From Nonomuraea pusilla (GTDB lineage: Bacteria > Actinomycetota > Actinomycetes > Streptosporangiales > Streptosporangiaceae), in NCBI RefSeq assembly GCF_900109355.1, contig NZ_FOBF01000010.1, forward strand, positions 1-64,000: 64,000 nucleotides of DNA, given 5' to 3'. Below the pieces are notes generated by a model. It saw nothing but the letters and a program-made list of their open reading frames with translations. It was not told the DNA's origin and ran no database searches. The number at the start of each line of letters is the position of its first letter. The stretch's first letter is position 1. This document shows, piece after piece, positions 25,292 to 34,654 of the stretch. The position numbers and the translations under genes were made by a program.

Positions 25292-26863
25292 ATGACGAAC
25301 AGATGGGCCTGTCTGGCCATCGCGTGCCTGGCCACGCTTCTCCTCTCGCTCGACGTCACCGTCCTGCACCTGGCGCTGCCCCGCCTCGTCGCGGACCTGG
25401 GCGCGACGTCCACCCAGGTGCTGTGGATCGCCGACGTCTACGGTTTCGCGCTGGCGGGGCTGCTCGTCACCATGGGCAACCTGGGCGACCGGGTGGGGCG
25501 CAAGCGGCTGCTCCTCGCGGGCACGGTGGCGTTCGGCGCGGCGTCCGCGCTGACGGCGTACGCGCCCGGTCCTGAGCTGCTGATCGCGGCGCGGGCGCTG
25601 CTCGGCGTCGCGGGGGCGACCATCATGCCGTCCACGCTGTCGATCGTCAGGAACGTCTTCACGGAGCCGCGCGAGCGGACGGCGGCGGTCGGGATCTGGA
25701 GCGGGATGAGCGCCGCCGGGTTCGCGGTGGGTCCGGTGGTGGGCGGCCTGATGCTCGACCACTTCTGGTGGGGCTCGGTGTTCCTGCTGAACGTCCCGGT
25801 CATGCTGGTGGTGCTGGCCGGCGGGATGCTGGTGCTGCCCGAGTCGCGCGACCCCGGCGCCGGCCGCATCGACCTGCCCAGCGTGGCGCTGTCGTTCGCC
25901 GGGACGGTGGCGGTCGTGTACGCGGTCAAGGAGGCCGCGTACGAGGGGGCCTGGCAGGCGGACGTGCTCGCGGCGGGGGCGGCGGGCGTGGCGTGCCTGG
26001 CGGTGTTCGGCCTGCGGCAGACGCGGCTGCCGCGGCCGCTGATCGACGTGCGGCTGTTCCGGCGCAGGGCGTTCGCCGCGTCCGTCGGCACGAACCTCCT
26101 GGCCATCTTCACGATGTCGGCCATGATGCTGATGTTCGCGTGGTACCTGCAGCTGGTGCTCGGCTGGTCGCCGCTGCAGGCGGGGCTGGCGCAGCTGCCC
26201 GGCGGGCTGAGCGGCGCGGTCGGCGGCGTCCTCGCGGCCGCCCTGGTCCCGCGCGTCGGCAGGAACGGCGTGGTGGCGCTGGGGCTGGCGCTGAACGCCG
26301 GCGCCTTCCTCTGGTACGCGACGCTCGGCACGGAGCTGACGTACGCCACGCTGCTGATCCCGATGACGGCGGGCGGGGTCGGCATCGGGTTCGCCTTCAC
26401 GGTTAACAACGACAACGTGCTGGCCACCGCGCCGAAGGAGCGGGCGGGCGCGGCGGCGGCGGTGTCGGAGACGGCGTTCGAGCTGGGGGGCGCCCTCGGC
26501 ATCGCGGTGCTCGGCAGCGTGCTGACCGGCGTCTACCGGTCGGGGCTCGACCTGCCCGCCGAGGTGGCGGGCGGCCCGGCGGGGGCGGCGGCGCGCGAGT
26601 CGATCGCCGGGGCGGTGGAGGCGGCGTCCGCGCTGCCGGCCGCGCAGGCCGAGGCGCTCGTCCGGGCGGCGAGGTCGGCGTTCCTCGACGGGATGCACGT
26701 CACGTCGCTGGTCACGGCGGTGCTGCTCGCCGTGGTGGCGCTGCTGGCCCTCGCCGGACTGCGCGGCGTCCCGGCCGTCATCCAGGAGACCGAGGGTGCG
26801 GCGGTCGAGGAGGACGGGCCCGGGGCGCAGGCGGCGCGGACGAGGTCAGCCGGGGAGCAGTGA
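25292..26863 (+). CDS. MFS transporter, DHA2 (EmrB/QacA) type, 14 helices
   Basis: This 523-residue drug-type exporter has the motif LSLDVTVLHLALPRLVADLG near residue 17, motif A GNLGDRVGRKRLLLAG near 63-78, and the DHA2 segment GPVVGGLMLDHFWWGSVFLLN near 150. The hydrophobicity pattern fits 14 helices, with a 45-residue hydrophilic C-terminal tail. It follows the SARP gene closely on the same strand and may be its target, exporting a toxic metabolite. The 3' end overlaps the convergent MFS gene by 18 bp. Confidence 0.9.
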   Translation: MTNRWACLAIACLATLLLSLDVTVLHLALPRLVADLGATSTQVLWIADVYGFALAGLLVTMGNLGDRVGRKRLLLAGTVAFGAASALTAYAPGPELLIAARALLGVAGATIMPSTLSIVRNVFTEPRERTAAVGIWSGMSAAGFAVGPVVGGLMLDHFWWGSVFLLNVPVMLVVLAGGMLVLPESRDPGAGRIDLPSVALSFAGTVAVVYAVKEAAYEGAWQADVLAAGAAGVACLAVFGLRQTRLPRPLIDVRLFRRRAFAASVGTNLLAIFTMSAMMLMFAWYLQLVLGWSPLQAGLAQLPGGLSGAVGGVLAAALVPRVGRNGVVALGLALNAGAFLWYATLGTELTYATLLIPMTAGGVGIGFAFTVNNDNVLATAPKERAGAAAAVSETAFELGGALGIAVLGSVLTGVYRSGLDLPAEVAGGPAGAAARESIAGAVEAASALPAAQAEALVRAARSAFLDGMHVTSLVTAVLLAVVALLALAGLRGVPAVIQETEGAAVEEDGPGAQAARTRSAGEQ

Positions 26864-28084
26864 GGGTTCCCTCGGTGCGGCGGGCTCCTCGCGGGGGCGG
26901 AGGGCTCCGACACGGGCGAGCAGCAGCGCCGCCGCCAGCGCGGTGGCGAGGGGCGGCACGGCGAACGCCGCCGAGGGGCCCACGCGGTCCACGAGCTGGC
27001 CCGCCGCGGACGCGCCCGTGGCGATGCCGAGGCCGATGGCGCCGGCGAGCCAGGTGAACGCCTCGGTGCGTACGGCGGCGGGCACCAGGGTCTCGATGAT
27101 GGTGTAGCCGGTGATCACCACGGGGGCGATCACCAGGCCCGCCAGCGCGGCGGCGCCGTACAGGACGGGGACGGTTCCCGCGGCCGTGAGGGCGCTGGTG
27201 GCGGCGGCGAGCAGGGCCAGCCCGGCGACCAGCCGGAACCTGAGTGCCACCCGCCAGCGCACCGCGCCGTAGAGCAGGCCGCCGAGGACGCTGCCGGCCG
27301 AGAACGTGCCGTAGACCGGCCCCGCCGCCCCCGGCAGGTGCCACGCGGCGGTGAGCGACGTGATGCCCACCTGGAGGCTGCCGAACACCGAGCCCATGGC
27401 CAGGAAGCCGACCGCCAGCGGCACCACGCCCCTGACCCGCCACACGGCGGCGGGCGCGCCGCTCCGCGCGGCGTCCGGGTGGCCTGTCCGGGTGGGGGGC
27501 GGGGCGTCGGTTCTCACGAGGGCGAAGGCGACCGTGCCCGCGACGATCAGCACCAGCCCGGCGGCGAGCGCGACGACCGGCGTGTACGCCGTGGACAGCC
27601 CGACCAGCAGCACCGGCGCCAGCGTGAACGTGAGCTCGTCGGTGACCGACTCCACCGCGAACGCCGTGGTGAGCCGCCCGGTGCCGCCGAGGCGGCGCGC
27701 CCACCTGGCCCGTACCATGGCGCCGACCTGGGGCCCGGAGCCGCCCGCGAGCGCGGCCGTGGCCACGAGCAGGGGCACGGGGGCGTGCGCGGCGGCGAGG
27801 GCGAGCAGCGTGCCGAGGGCCAGCGCGTGCAGGGCGGCCTGCGGCAGCAGCACCCTGGCCTGCCCGTGCCTGTCGGCCAGGCGGCCGGTCCACGGCCCGG
27901 CGAGCGCCTGGGCGACGGCGGCGGCCGCGGCGGCGATGCCGGCGGGCCCGTACGCGCCGGTGGACCACTGGACGAGCAGCAGGACGCCCATCTGGGTCAT
28001 GGCGGACGGCACGCGCGCCACAAGCGCGGGCAGCAGGAACCGCCAGGCTCCTGGCGTGGCGAGCACGTCGAGGTAGGACTTCAC
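26846..28084 (-). CDS. MFS transporter, 12 helices
   Basis: This 412-residue MFS protein has about 12 hydrophobic helices. GPWTGRLADRHGQARVLLPQA near residue 63-83 is motif A, and PQVGAMVRARWARR near 125 resembles sugar- or drug-efflux MFS members of actinobacteria. GTG at 28082-28084 has GGAGA upstream. It is convergent with the DHA2 exporter and may be unrelated functionally. The 209-bp gap to the next gene (28085-28293) holds only GC-rich short inverted repeats. Confidence 0.85.
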   Translation of the reverse strand: MKSYLDVLATPGAWRFLLPALVARVPSAMTQMGVLLLVQWSTGAYGPAGIAAAAAAVAQALAGPWTGRLADRHGQARVLLPQAALHALALGTLLALAAAHAPVPLLVATAALAGGSGPQVGAMVRARWARRLGGTGRLTTAFAVESVTDELTFTLAPVLLVGLSTAYTPVVALAAGLVLIVAGTVAFALVRTDAPPPTRTGHPDAARSGAPAAVWRVRGVVPLAVGFLAMGSVFGSLQVGITSLTAAWHLPGAAGPVYGTFSAGSVLGGLLYGAVRWRVALRFRLVAGLALLAAATSALTAAGTVPVLYGAAALAGLVIAPVVITGYTIIETLVPAAVRTEAFTWLAGAIGLGIATGASAAGQLVDRVGPSAAFAVPPLATALAAALLLARVGALRPREEPAAPREPSLLPG

Positions 28085-28293
28085 GGGTCTCCGTCCAGGT
28101 CATGACGGAGCCTCCCGGGGGAGCGCACCGTCGCGGTGGGCTTCGACCGGGGTAGATACCGGCGTTGGGGGCCGGCCGCCGAGCGGTCACTCACGGGGCG
28201 CACAGCGGGCTGTGAACGCCACGAGTGCTGATCCTAGCGTCTTCTCCCGTATGTCCCGGACTGGGCGAATCGCGGCCGCACCGCGGCCAGGTC

Positions 28294-29238
28294 TCAGGTC
28301 GTGAGGACGACCTTGCCCACCGTACGGCGCCCGGCCAGGTCGGACAGCGCCTGCGCGGCCTCGCCCAGCGGGTACTCGGCCCCGGCGAGCGGCCGGAGGC
28401 GGCCCGACGCGGTGAGGCCGAGCAGCTCGCCCAGCACCTCGCGGTCGAGCCCGCGCCGGTCGAGCAGGGGCCTGAGCCAGAAGCCGATCACCCCGGCGTT
28501 GCGCTCGGCGAGCCGTGCCGGATCGACGGGGCGGGGGTGCTCGCCCGAGGACGAGCCGTACGTGACGACGCGGCCGAACATGGCGAGGACGTCCAAGGCC
28601 GCCTCGAACACCGGGCCGCCCACGGCGTCGAGGACGACGTCCACGGGCCGCCCGCCGTTGGCTTCGAGCACCCGCTCGGCGTAGCCGTCGGCGTGCCCGT
28701 CGACGGCGGCGTCGGCCCCGAGTTCCATGGCGAGGCGCCGCTTGTCCTCGGTGGAGGCGGTGGCGATGACGCGCCCGGCCCCGAAGTGCCTGGCGAGCTG
28801 CACGGCGAGGCTGCCGACGCCGCCCGCCCCGGAGTTGACCACGACGCTCTCCCCCGGCTGCACCTTCGCGGACGAGCGCAGCAGGTGCCAGGCGGTGAGC
28901 CCCTGCACGAGCAGCGCGAGCGCCTGGCCGGGCCGCAGCGACTCGGGGACCTCCACCATGGCGTCCTCGGGCAGCACCGCCTTGGAGGCGAAGCCGTTGT
29001 CGGTGAAGCCCATGACCCGCCGCCCGCCGGGCGTGCGCCCGACGACCTCGCGTCCGGGGATGAACGGCAGGGCGGCGGGGGCGCCGTAGTGGCCGGAGAC
29101 CTGCCGGACGTCGGCGAAGTTCACCCCGGCGGCCTCGACGTCGACCAGCACCTGGCCGGGCCCGGGGACGGGGTCGGGCACCTCGGCCTCTTCGAGCACC
29201 TCTGGCTCGCCGAACTGGGCGAACAGGACGGCACGCAT
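28294..29238 (-). CDS. Quinone oxidoreductase-like zinc-type alcohol dehydrogenase (MDR family)
   Basis: This 314-residue NADPH-dependent oxidoreductase is of the QOR branch of medium-chain dehydrogenases. The N-terminal GroES-like half contains VEAAGVNFADVRQVSGHYG near residues 33-51, and the nucleotide-binding loop appears as VVNSGAGGVGSLAVQLARHFG near 132-152. The zinc-ligand Cys/His set is absent, as in quinone oxidoreductases. It lies 40 bp downstream of the alpha/beta-hydrolase gene on the same strand, so both may form one transcript. Confidence 0.88.
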   Translation of the reverse strand: MRAVLFAQFGEPEVLEEAEVPDPVPGPGQVLVDVEAAGVNFADVRQVSGHYGAPAALPFIPGREVVGRTPGGRRVMGFTDNGFASKAVLPEDAMVEVPESLRPGQALALLVQGLTAWHLLRSSAKVQPGESVVVNSGAGGVGSLAVQLARHFGAGRVIATASTEDKRRLAMELGADAAVDGHADGYAERVLEANGGRPVDVVLDAVGGPVFEAALDVLAMFGRVVTYGSSSGEHPRPVDPARLAERNAGVIGFWLRPLLDRRGLDREVLGELLGLTASGRLRPLAGAEYPLGEAAQALSDLAGRRTVGKVVLTT

Positions 29239-29278
29239 GAGATCCCCCTCGTCTCGTCGGACGCGGCCAGCCTAACCG

Positions 29279-30151
29279 TCAGAGGTGATCGGCGAGGAAC
29301 CGGGCCGCGGCGTCGGCGGCCTGCCCGACGTGCGGCTCGCGGTCGTAGAGGTCGACGTGCTGCCTCGCGTCCAGCCAGACGATCTCCTTGGGCCGGTCGA
29401 GCCGCCGGTACGCCTCCTCGGCGCCCTCCGGGGGGCAGAACCTGTCGATGACGCCGTGGACGATGAGCGCGGGCTTGGGCGACAGGAAGTCGGCGGCCAT
29501 CATGTGGTCGGTGGTGGCGAGCTCGCGCAGGCCGGCGCGGGTCACCCGGTTCTCCCAGGTGGGCGACGCGCCGCGCCCGGTGCCATAGTAGGCGAAGGGC
29601 TCGTCGCCCGGCATGGCGGCCTCGCCCTCCTCGGCGACGGCGGGCAGGTACTCGACGGGGCCACCGAGGTCCTGGCGTTCGACGGCGGCGGTGTGCTCGG
29701 CGAGCGCCTCCTGGTAGTGCGGGCTCATGCGCAGGGCGTACGGGTTGGCGTACGCCCCCGCGATGCCGACGAACGCCCCGACCCGAGGGTCGAAAGCAGC
29801 AAATCTCAGTGCGTATCCGGCGCCAAGGCCGATACCCACCACGCCGATCCTGCCGCCGTCCACCTCCGGCCGCGACCGCAGCACCGACACCGCCGCCCGC
29901 AGGTCGGCCAGCTTGCCCTGAGGGTCCTCGTGCCAGCGGGGCATGCCCTCGGACTCGCCCCAGTTGCGGTGGTCGAACGCGAGCGTGGCGTACCCGCGGG
30001 CGGTCAGGAGCTCGGCGTACCGGCCGGTCACCTGGTCGCGCACGCTGGTGAACGGGCCGGTCAGCACCAGCCCCGGCCACGGCCCCGCGCCGCCGGGCAC
30101 CCGGAGGTCCCCGGCGAGCGTGAGGCCGTCGGCGGCGAACTCGATTCTCAT
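29279..30151 (-). CDS. Alpha/beta-hydrolase fold protein lacking the nucleophile
   Basis: This 290-residue protein has the alpha/beta-hydrolase fold of the YcjY/dienelactone-hydrolase-like group. GPFTSVRDQVTGRYAELLTARGYATLAFDHRNWGESEG gives the early strands and oxyanion region. The nucleophile elbow should read G-x-S-x-G, but here it is GIGLG (residues 106-110) with Gly at the catalytic slot. The Asp in VHGVIDRFCPPEGAEEA and His in ARQHVDLYD are kept. The protein may therefore be non-hydrolytic or use a different mechanism. It is upstream of the quinone oxidoreductase gene. Confidence 0.8.
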   Translation of the reverse strand: MRIEFAADGLTLAGDLRVPGGAGPWPGLVLTGPFTSVRDQVTGRYAELLTARGYATLAFDHRNWGESEGMPRWHEDPQGKLADLRAAVSVLRSRPEVDGGRIGVVGIGLGAGYALRFAAFDPRVGAFVGIAGAYANPYALRMSPHYQEALAEHTAAVERQDLGGPVEYLPAVAEEGEAAMPGDEPFAYYGTGRGASPTWENRVTRAGLRELATTDHMMAADFLSPKPALIVHGVIDRFCPPEGAEEAYRRLDRPKEIVWLDARQHVDLYDREPHVGQAADAAARFLADHL

Positions 30152-30209
30152 GCGTCCCAGTGTGCCCAGTGCGAGGGGCCACGGGGACGAGGGCGGGCTC
30201 GTGCCCGGG

Positions 30210-31613
30210 TCAGGAGTCGAACCCGAGGCCCATCCGGTCGAGCGTGCGCAGCCACAGGTTGCGCCTGCCCTGGTGCTGGTCGGCCTGGGCGATCGACCAG
30301 CGGGTGAACTGGATCACCCCCGACCGCACCGGCTCAGGCGGGAACGGGAAGGGCTTCTCCTTGACCATCCGCAGCTCGGTGCGCTCCGTCCGCTCGCCCG
30401 ACAGCAGGTCGAGCATGACGTTCGCGCCGAACCTGGTGGCTCCGACGCCCATGCCGGTGTACCCGGCCGCGTACGCCAGCCTGCCGCCGTGCGCCTGCCC
30501 GTAGAAGGCGCTGAACCGGCTGCAGGTGTCGATGACGCCGCCCCACCTGTGCGTGAAGCGCACGCCGTCGAGCTGCGGGAACGTCTCGTAGAAGTGCCCC
30601 GCGAGCTTGACGAACGTCTCGTCCCGCTGCTCGTACTCGGGCTTGACCAGGCCCCCGTTGTAGTAGACGGCGTCGTAGCCGCCCCACAGGACGCGGTTGT
30701 CGTCGGTCAGCCGGTAGTAGTGGAACTGGTTGCCCGAGTCGCCGACGCCCTGCCGGTTGCGCCAGCCGACCTCGGCGAGCTGGGCGTCGGTCAGGGGCTC
30801 GGTCATGAGGGCGTAGTCGTAGACCGGCACCACGAAGTGCTTGAGCCGCCGTAGCAAGGGCGGGAACACCCCCGTGCCCAGCGCCACGCGGCGGCCCCGC
30901 GCCACGCCGTACGGCGTGCGCAGTCCGATGGTGACGCCGTCGTCGTCCATGGACCGCACGGGGCTGCGCTCGTACACCCTGACCCCGAGCCGCAGGCAGG
31001 CCTCGCGCAGCCCCCAGGCGAGTCGGGCGGGGTCGAGCATGGCGCATCCGCTGCGCTCCCACAGGCCGCCCAGGTAGGTGGGCGAGTTCACCTCCGCCCG
31101 CACCTGCTCGCGGTCCAGCGGCACGTAGTCGAGCCCCAGGTCGGAGATGAGGTCCAGATGGTCGTTGAGCCCGTCGAGCTGCCACGGCTCGGTGGCCACG
31201 TGCAGTTCGCCGGTGCGTTCGAACGAGCAGTCCACGCCGTGACGTTCCAGCGTGCGCTCGATCTCGTCGAGGTTCTCGACGCCCATGCGTTCGAGCCGGT
31301 CGATGTCCTCCGGCCACCGCTCCAGGCCGTTGGCCAGGCCGTGGGTGAGCGTCGCCATGCAGAACCCGCCGTTGCGGCCGGTGGCCGCCCAGCCGATCCT
31401 GCGGCCCTCCAGCAGGACGACGTCCTGGGAGGGGTCGCGTTCCTTGGCCATCAGGGCCGTCCACAGGCCCGAGAAGCCTCCGCCGACCACGACCAGGTCG
31501 GCGCTGGTGTTTCCGAAGAGCCGCGGTCGCGGCTCGGGTCTGGCCGGGCTGTCCAGCCAGTACGGCTTGCGCTCCGCGTCAGCAAGCGCCTTCAGCGGAT
31601 CCACAAATCCCAC
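30210..31613 (-). CDS. FAD-dependent amine oxidoreductase (gamma-glutamylputrescine-oxidase-like)
   Basis: This 467-residue DAO-fold flavoenzyme has the Rossmann dinucleotide motif DLVVVGGGFSGLWTALMAKE (about 39-58), LLEGRRIGWAATGRNGGFC near 68-86 typical of PuuB and OrdL proteins, and the C-terminal FAD block AYAAGYTGMGVGATRFGANV near 395. It probably oxidises putrescine or a related amine to the aldehyde. That aldehyde is then used by the dehydrogenase at 35750. It is the last gene of the polyamine cluster, 160 bp after potC behind a hairpin, so it may have its own promoter in an AT-rich patch at 31620-31650. Confidence 0.85.
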   Translation of the reverse strand: MGFVDPLKALADAERKPYWLDSPARPEPRPRLFGNTSADLVVVGGGFSGLWTALMAKERDPSQDVVLLEGRRIGWAATGRNGGFCMATLTHGLANGLERWPEDIDRLERMGVENLDEIERTLERHGVDCSFERTGELHVATEPWQLDGLNDHLDLISDLGLDYVPLDREQVRAEVNSPTYLGGLWERSGCAMLDPARLAWGLREACLRLGVRVYERSPVRSMDDDGVTIGLRTPYGVARGRRVALGTGVFPPLLRRLKHFVVPVYDYALMTEPLTDAQLAEVGWRNRQGVGDSGNQFHYYRLTDDNRVLWGGYDAVYYNGGLVKPEYEQRDETFVKLAGHFYETFPQLDGVRFTHRWGGVIDTCSRFSAFYGQAHGGRLAYAAGYTGMGVGATRFGANVMLDLLSGERTERTELRMVKEKPFPFPPEPVRSGVIQFTRWSIAQADQHQGRRNLWLRTLDRMGLGFDS

Positions 31614-31735
31614 TTCCCTACGAAAGTCAGTGTTTTTGATTTTTTATGCAGTCGCGGGATCTCTATCGATCACGCGCGGGTTCCCCCCGCCGAAATCCGA
31701 TCTCGCCTCCCTGTTCTTTGCCGGAATACACCAAA

Positions 31736-31756
31736 CCCCCCGCGGGGCGCGGGGGG
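31736..31756 (-). terminator. GC hairpin after potC
   Basis: CCCCCCGC (31736-31743) and GCGGGGGG (31749-31756) form an 8-bp stem around a 5-base loop. On the minus strand it is followed by TTTGGTG. It lies just past the potC stop and is a likely terminator or attenuator between the transporter genes and the FAD oxidase gene. Confidence 0.6.
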
Positions 31757-31773
31757 AGCTGGGGTGGGACGCT

Positions 31774-32565
31774 CTAGGCGCGGCGCCTGGCCGCGACCGC
31801 GTTGGCCACGGCGATCAGGACGCCGACCCCGAAGATGAGCGTACCCATGACGTTCACCTGCGGTGGGATGCCGGTCTTCACCGATCCGACGATCCACAGC
31901 GGGAACGTGATGGTCGAGCCGTTGACGAAGCTGGTGACGACATAGTCGTCGATGGACAGGGCGAACGCGAGCATCGCGCCCGCCGCCACGCCGGGCATGA
32001 CGGCCGGCAGCGTCACCTGCCGGAACGTGCCCCACGCGGAGGCGCCGAGATCTCGCGCCGCCTCCTCCATGGACGGATCCAGGGTGATGACCCGGGCCCG
32101 CACCGTCACGACGACGAACGACAGCGAGAACAGCACGTGCGCGATGATGATCGTGTTCGCGTTGCGCGGCAGGTTGCCGGACACGAACAGCGACAGCAGC
32201 GACGCGCCCATCACCAGCTCGGGCGTGGAGATCGCGGCGAACACGAGGAAGTTCGTCGCGCCCTGGCCGCGGAAGCGGTAGCGGCCCACCGCGAGCCCGA
32301 GCATTGTGCCGATCACCACCGTGATGATGGTGCTGACCAGGGCGATGACCAGCGAGTTGCGCAGCGCCGTGGTCAGGTCGGAGATGCTGAAGAGCTCGCC
32401 GTACCACTTGAGCGTGAAGCCCTGCCAGCTCGTGTTGGACTTGCTCTTCTTGTCGTTGAACCCGAACAGGATCATCACGGCGATCGGCGACGACAGCCAC
32501 AGGACGACCAGCCAGGTGTAGGCGTGCAGCAGCCTGTCGCCGAGCCTCAACCCTCGCATGCTCAT
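31774..32565 (-). CDS. potC: Spermidine/putrescine ABC transporter permease (PotC-like)
   Basis: This 263-residue permease has six helices. The EAA-type cytoplasmic loop EEAARDLGASAWGTFRQVTLPAVMPG near residues 170-195 contacts the ATPase. TSFVNGSTITFPLWIVGSVKTGIPP near 215-240 is typical of PotC. The start ATG at 32563-32565 overlaps the potB stop by 4 bp. It forms the importer with PotB, PotD and PotA encoded upstream. Confidence 0.92.
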   Translation of the reverse strand: MSMRGLRLGDRLLHAYTWLVVLWLSSPIAVMILFGFNDKKSKSNTSWQGFTLKWYGELFSISDLTTALRNSLVIALVSTIITVVIGTMLGLAVGRYRFRGQGATNFLVFAAISTPELVMGASLLSLFVSGNLPRNANTIIIAHVLFSLSFVVVTVRARVITLDPSMEEAARDLGASAWGTFRQVTLPAVMPGVAAGAMLAFALSIDDYVVTSFVNGSTITFPLWIVGSVKTGIPPQVNVMGTLIFGVGVLIAVANAVAARRRA

Positions 32566-33413
32566 CGCGCCGCCGCCTCCAGCACGTTCTCGGTGCCGAG
32601 CGCCCTCGCGTAGACGAAGATGCCGACGAGCAGCACCGCCATCAGCGTGAAGGACAGCGCGGACGCCGTCGGGTAGTCGAGGTTGGTCAGGTACGCGGTC
32701 TGGATGATGTTGCCGATCATCGTGTTCTCCGTGCCGCCGAGCACCTGCGCGTTCACCGGGTCGGCGGTGGCGGGCACGAACGTCATGAGCACCCCGGCGA
32801 ACACGCCGGGCAGCGACAGCGGCAGCACCACGCGGCGGAAGGCCGCGGTGCGGGAGGCGTACAGGTCCTGCGCCGCCTCCACCACCCGCGGGTCCACCCG
32901 CTCCAGCGCCACGTAGATCGGCAGGATCATGAAGGGCAGGAAGTTGTACGTCAGGCCGCCGACCACCGCGACCGTCGTGGCCAGCACGTGGAAGCCCTCG
33001 GGCAGCACGCCCCAGCTCTTCAGGGTGCCGAACAGGATGCCGTTGTCCGCCAGCAGGAAGCTCCACGAGATCGTCCGCAGCACGAACGACACGAAGAACG
33101 GCAGCAGCAGGAGGAACAGGTACATCGACTTGCGCGCGCCGGCCTTGAAGGCGATCCAGTACGCGACCGGGTACCCGATCAGCAGCATGGCGAGGGTCGC
33201 GAGCCCCCCGTACAGCAGCGAGCGCAGCAACTGGGTGCTGTACCTGCTGAGCGCGTCGCCGAAGTTGGAGAAGCTGAACGTCATGACGAACCCGTCGATG
33301 GCGTTGCCGGTCTGCAACGACACCGACGCCATCGCGACCATCGGCACGACGAGGAAGATCGCCAGCCACATCCAGCTCGGCAGCGCCAGCAGGTACGGGG
33401 TGAGCCGCTTCAT
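32562..33413 (-). CDS. potB: Spermidine/putrescine ABC transporter permease (PotB-like)
   Basis: This 283-residue permease shows the PotB-type N terminus (LLALPSWMWLAIFLVVPMVAM), the loop LRTISWSFLLADNGILFG near 112, and the EAA motif VVEAAQDLYASRTAAFRRVVLPLSLPGV near 180. Six helices are visible. It starts 2 bp after the potD stop and overlaps potC by 4 bp, so the pair is tightly coupled. Confidence 0.92.
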   Translation of the reverse strand: MKRLTPYLLALPSWMWLAIFLVVPMVAMASVSLQTGNAIDGFVMTFSFSNFGDALSRYSTQLLRSLLYGGLATLAMLLIGYPVAYWIAFKAGARKSMYLFLLLLPFFVSFVLRTISWSFLLADNGILFGTLKSWGVLPEGFHVLATTVAVVGGLTYNFLPFMILPIYVALERVDPRVVEAAQDLYASRTAAFRRVVLPLSLPGVFAGVLMTFVPATADPVNAQVLGGTENTMIGNIIQTAYLTNLDYPTASALSFTLMAVLLVGIFVYARALGTENVLEAAAR

Positions 33414-33415
33414 GG

Positions 33416-34645
33416 CTAGGCCTGGGTGATCGACTGGAAGATGGGGTTGAAGACCTGCTCCTGCTGCGTGGTCAGCTTGGTGTAGCTGTGCAGCTTGGCG
33501 TAGTCGGCCTCGCTCGGGAACATGAGCGGGCTCTCGGCCATCGCCTCCAGGGCCTTCTTGTCCGCGCCCGCGGCGGTCTTGGCCTTCTCCTTCAGCAGGT
33601 CCTGCACGGACGGGACCGGCGTGACGAACTGGATGAACTCGTCCAGCTCGGCGGCGATGGCCGGCTGGTAGAGGAAGTCCATGAGCATGAGCGCGTCCAC
33701 CGGGTTGGCGGCGCCCTTCGGGATGAGCATGTTGTCGGTCCAGATCGTGCCGCCCTCCTGGGGCACCACGAACTTGACCGGCTCACCCGCGAGCTGGCGC
33801 TGGAAGACGTCGCCGGACCACGCCATGCTGAGCCAGATGTCGCCCTTGGAGACGGCGTCGATGTAGCTCTGGTCGTAGTACTTGCGCACGATGCCCGCGT
33901 CGCGCTGCGCCTTGAGCTTCTCGCCGGCCTTCTTCCAGTCGGCCTCGGTGGAGTTCTCGGGGTTGGCGCCGGTGGCGATCATGCCGAAGTTGCCGATCTC
34001 CTGCGCGTCGGCCATCATGCCGACCCGCCCCTTGTACTTGGGGTCGAACAGCGCCTCGATGCTGGTGATGTCGTCCTTGACGTACTTGGTGTTGTACGCG
34101 ATGCCGGTCACGCCGGAGGCGAAGGGCACGGTGTAGACGTTGCCCGGGTCGTACGACCGGTTCTTGTACTTCTCCCCCGCGTTGGCCGCGAAGTTCGGAA
34201 GCTTGGAGTGGTCGAGCGGCACCACGTAGCCCAGGTCGATCATGTGCTGGAGCTGGACGCCGTTGGTCATGACGACGATGTCGTAGCCCAGCGACTGCCC
34301 CGCCCGCAGCACGGGCTCGGCCTTGCCGAAGAACTCGGCGTTCTCCTGGATGACTTCCTTGTACTCGTACGAGATGCCGGTGGCCTGCTTGAACTTCTCC
34401 AGCGGGGCCTTGTCCTCCGGCATGTACTCCGGCCAGTTGGCGAAGACGACCTTGCCGTGCTTGGTCTGCTTGGACCAGTAGTCCTGGACGGCGTCGGCCT
34501 TGGGCGGCGCCGCCTTCTTGCCCTGGACACCGCACGCGGCGAGGGCCAGGCCGGCGGCGGAGAGGCCGGCCATCCTGAAGACGTCACGCCGGGTGCGGGG
34601 CTGGGTCATGCCCCTCACCAGTGCGGGGATGTGCAGGGGTTCCAT
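33416..34645 (-). CDS. potD: Spermidine/putrescine-binding lipoprotein (PotD-like)
   Basis: This solute-binding protein has up to 409 residues. The signal region carries the twin-arginine segment TRRDVFRMAGLSAAGLALAAC, in which the terminal Cys is a lipobox cysteine, so it is a probable Tat-exported lipoprotein. The mature part has VVFANWPEYMPEDKAPLEKF and later YVVPLDHSKLPNF and GVTGIAYNTKYV, as in PotD/PotF. The ATG at 34609 would give a more compact signal peptide than the ATG at 34645. It lies between PotA and PotB in the operon order A-D-B-C. Confidence 0.92.
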   Translation of the reverse strand: MEPLHIPALVRGMTQPRTRRDVFRMAGLSAAGLALAACGVQGKKAAPPKADAVQDYWSKQTKHGKVVFANWPEYMPEDKAPLEKFKQATGISYEYKEVIQENAEFFGKAEPVLRAGQSLGYDIVVMTNGVQLQHMIDLGYVVPLDHSKLPNFAANAGEKYKNRSYDPGNVYTVPFASGVTGIAYNTKYVKDDITSIEALFDPKYKGRVGMMADAQEIGNFGMIATGANPENSTEADWKKAGEKLKAQRDAGIVRKYYDQSYIDAVSKGDIWLSMAWSGDVFQRQLAGEPVKFVVPQEGGTIWTDNMLIPKGAANPVDALMLMDFLYQPAIAAELDEFIQFVTPVPSVQDLLKEKAKTAAGADKKALEAMAESPLMFPSEADYAKLHSYTKLTTQQEQVFNPIFQSITQA

Positions 34646-34654
34646 GAGCTGCTA

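Noticed and set aside
20685..28084. A secondary-metabolite gene cluster (P450, SARP, exporters)
   Set aside because: No polyketide, nonribosomal, terpene or RiPP core enzyme is present, and the P450 is incomplete; regulators and exporters alone do not make a cluster.
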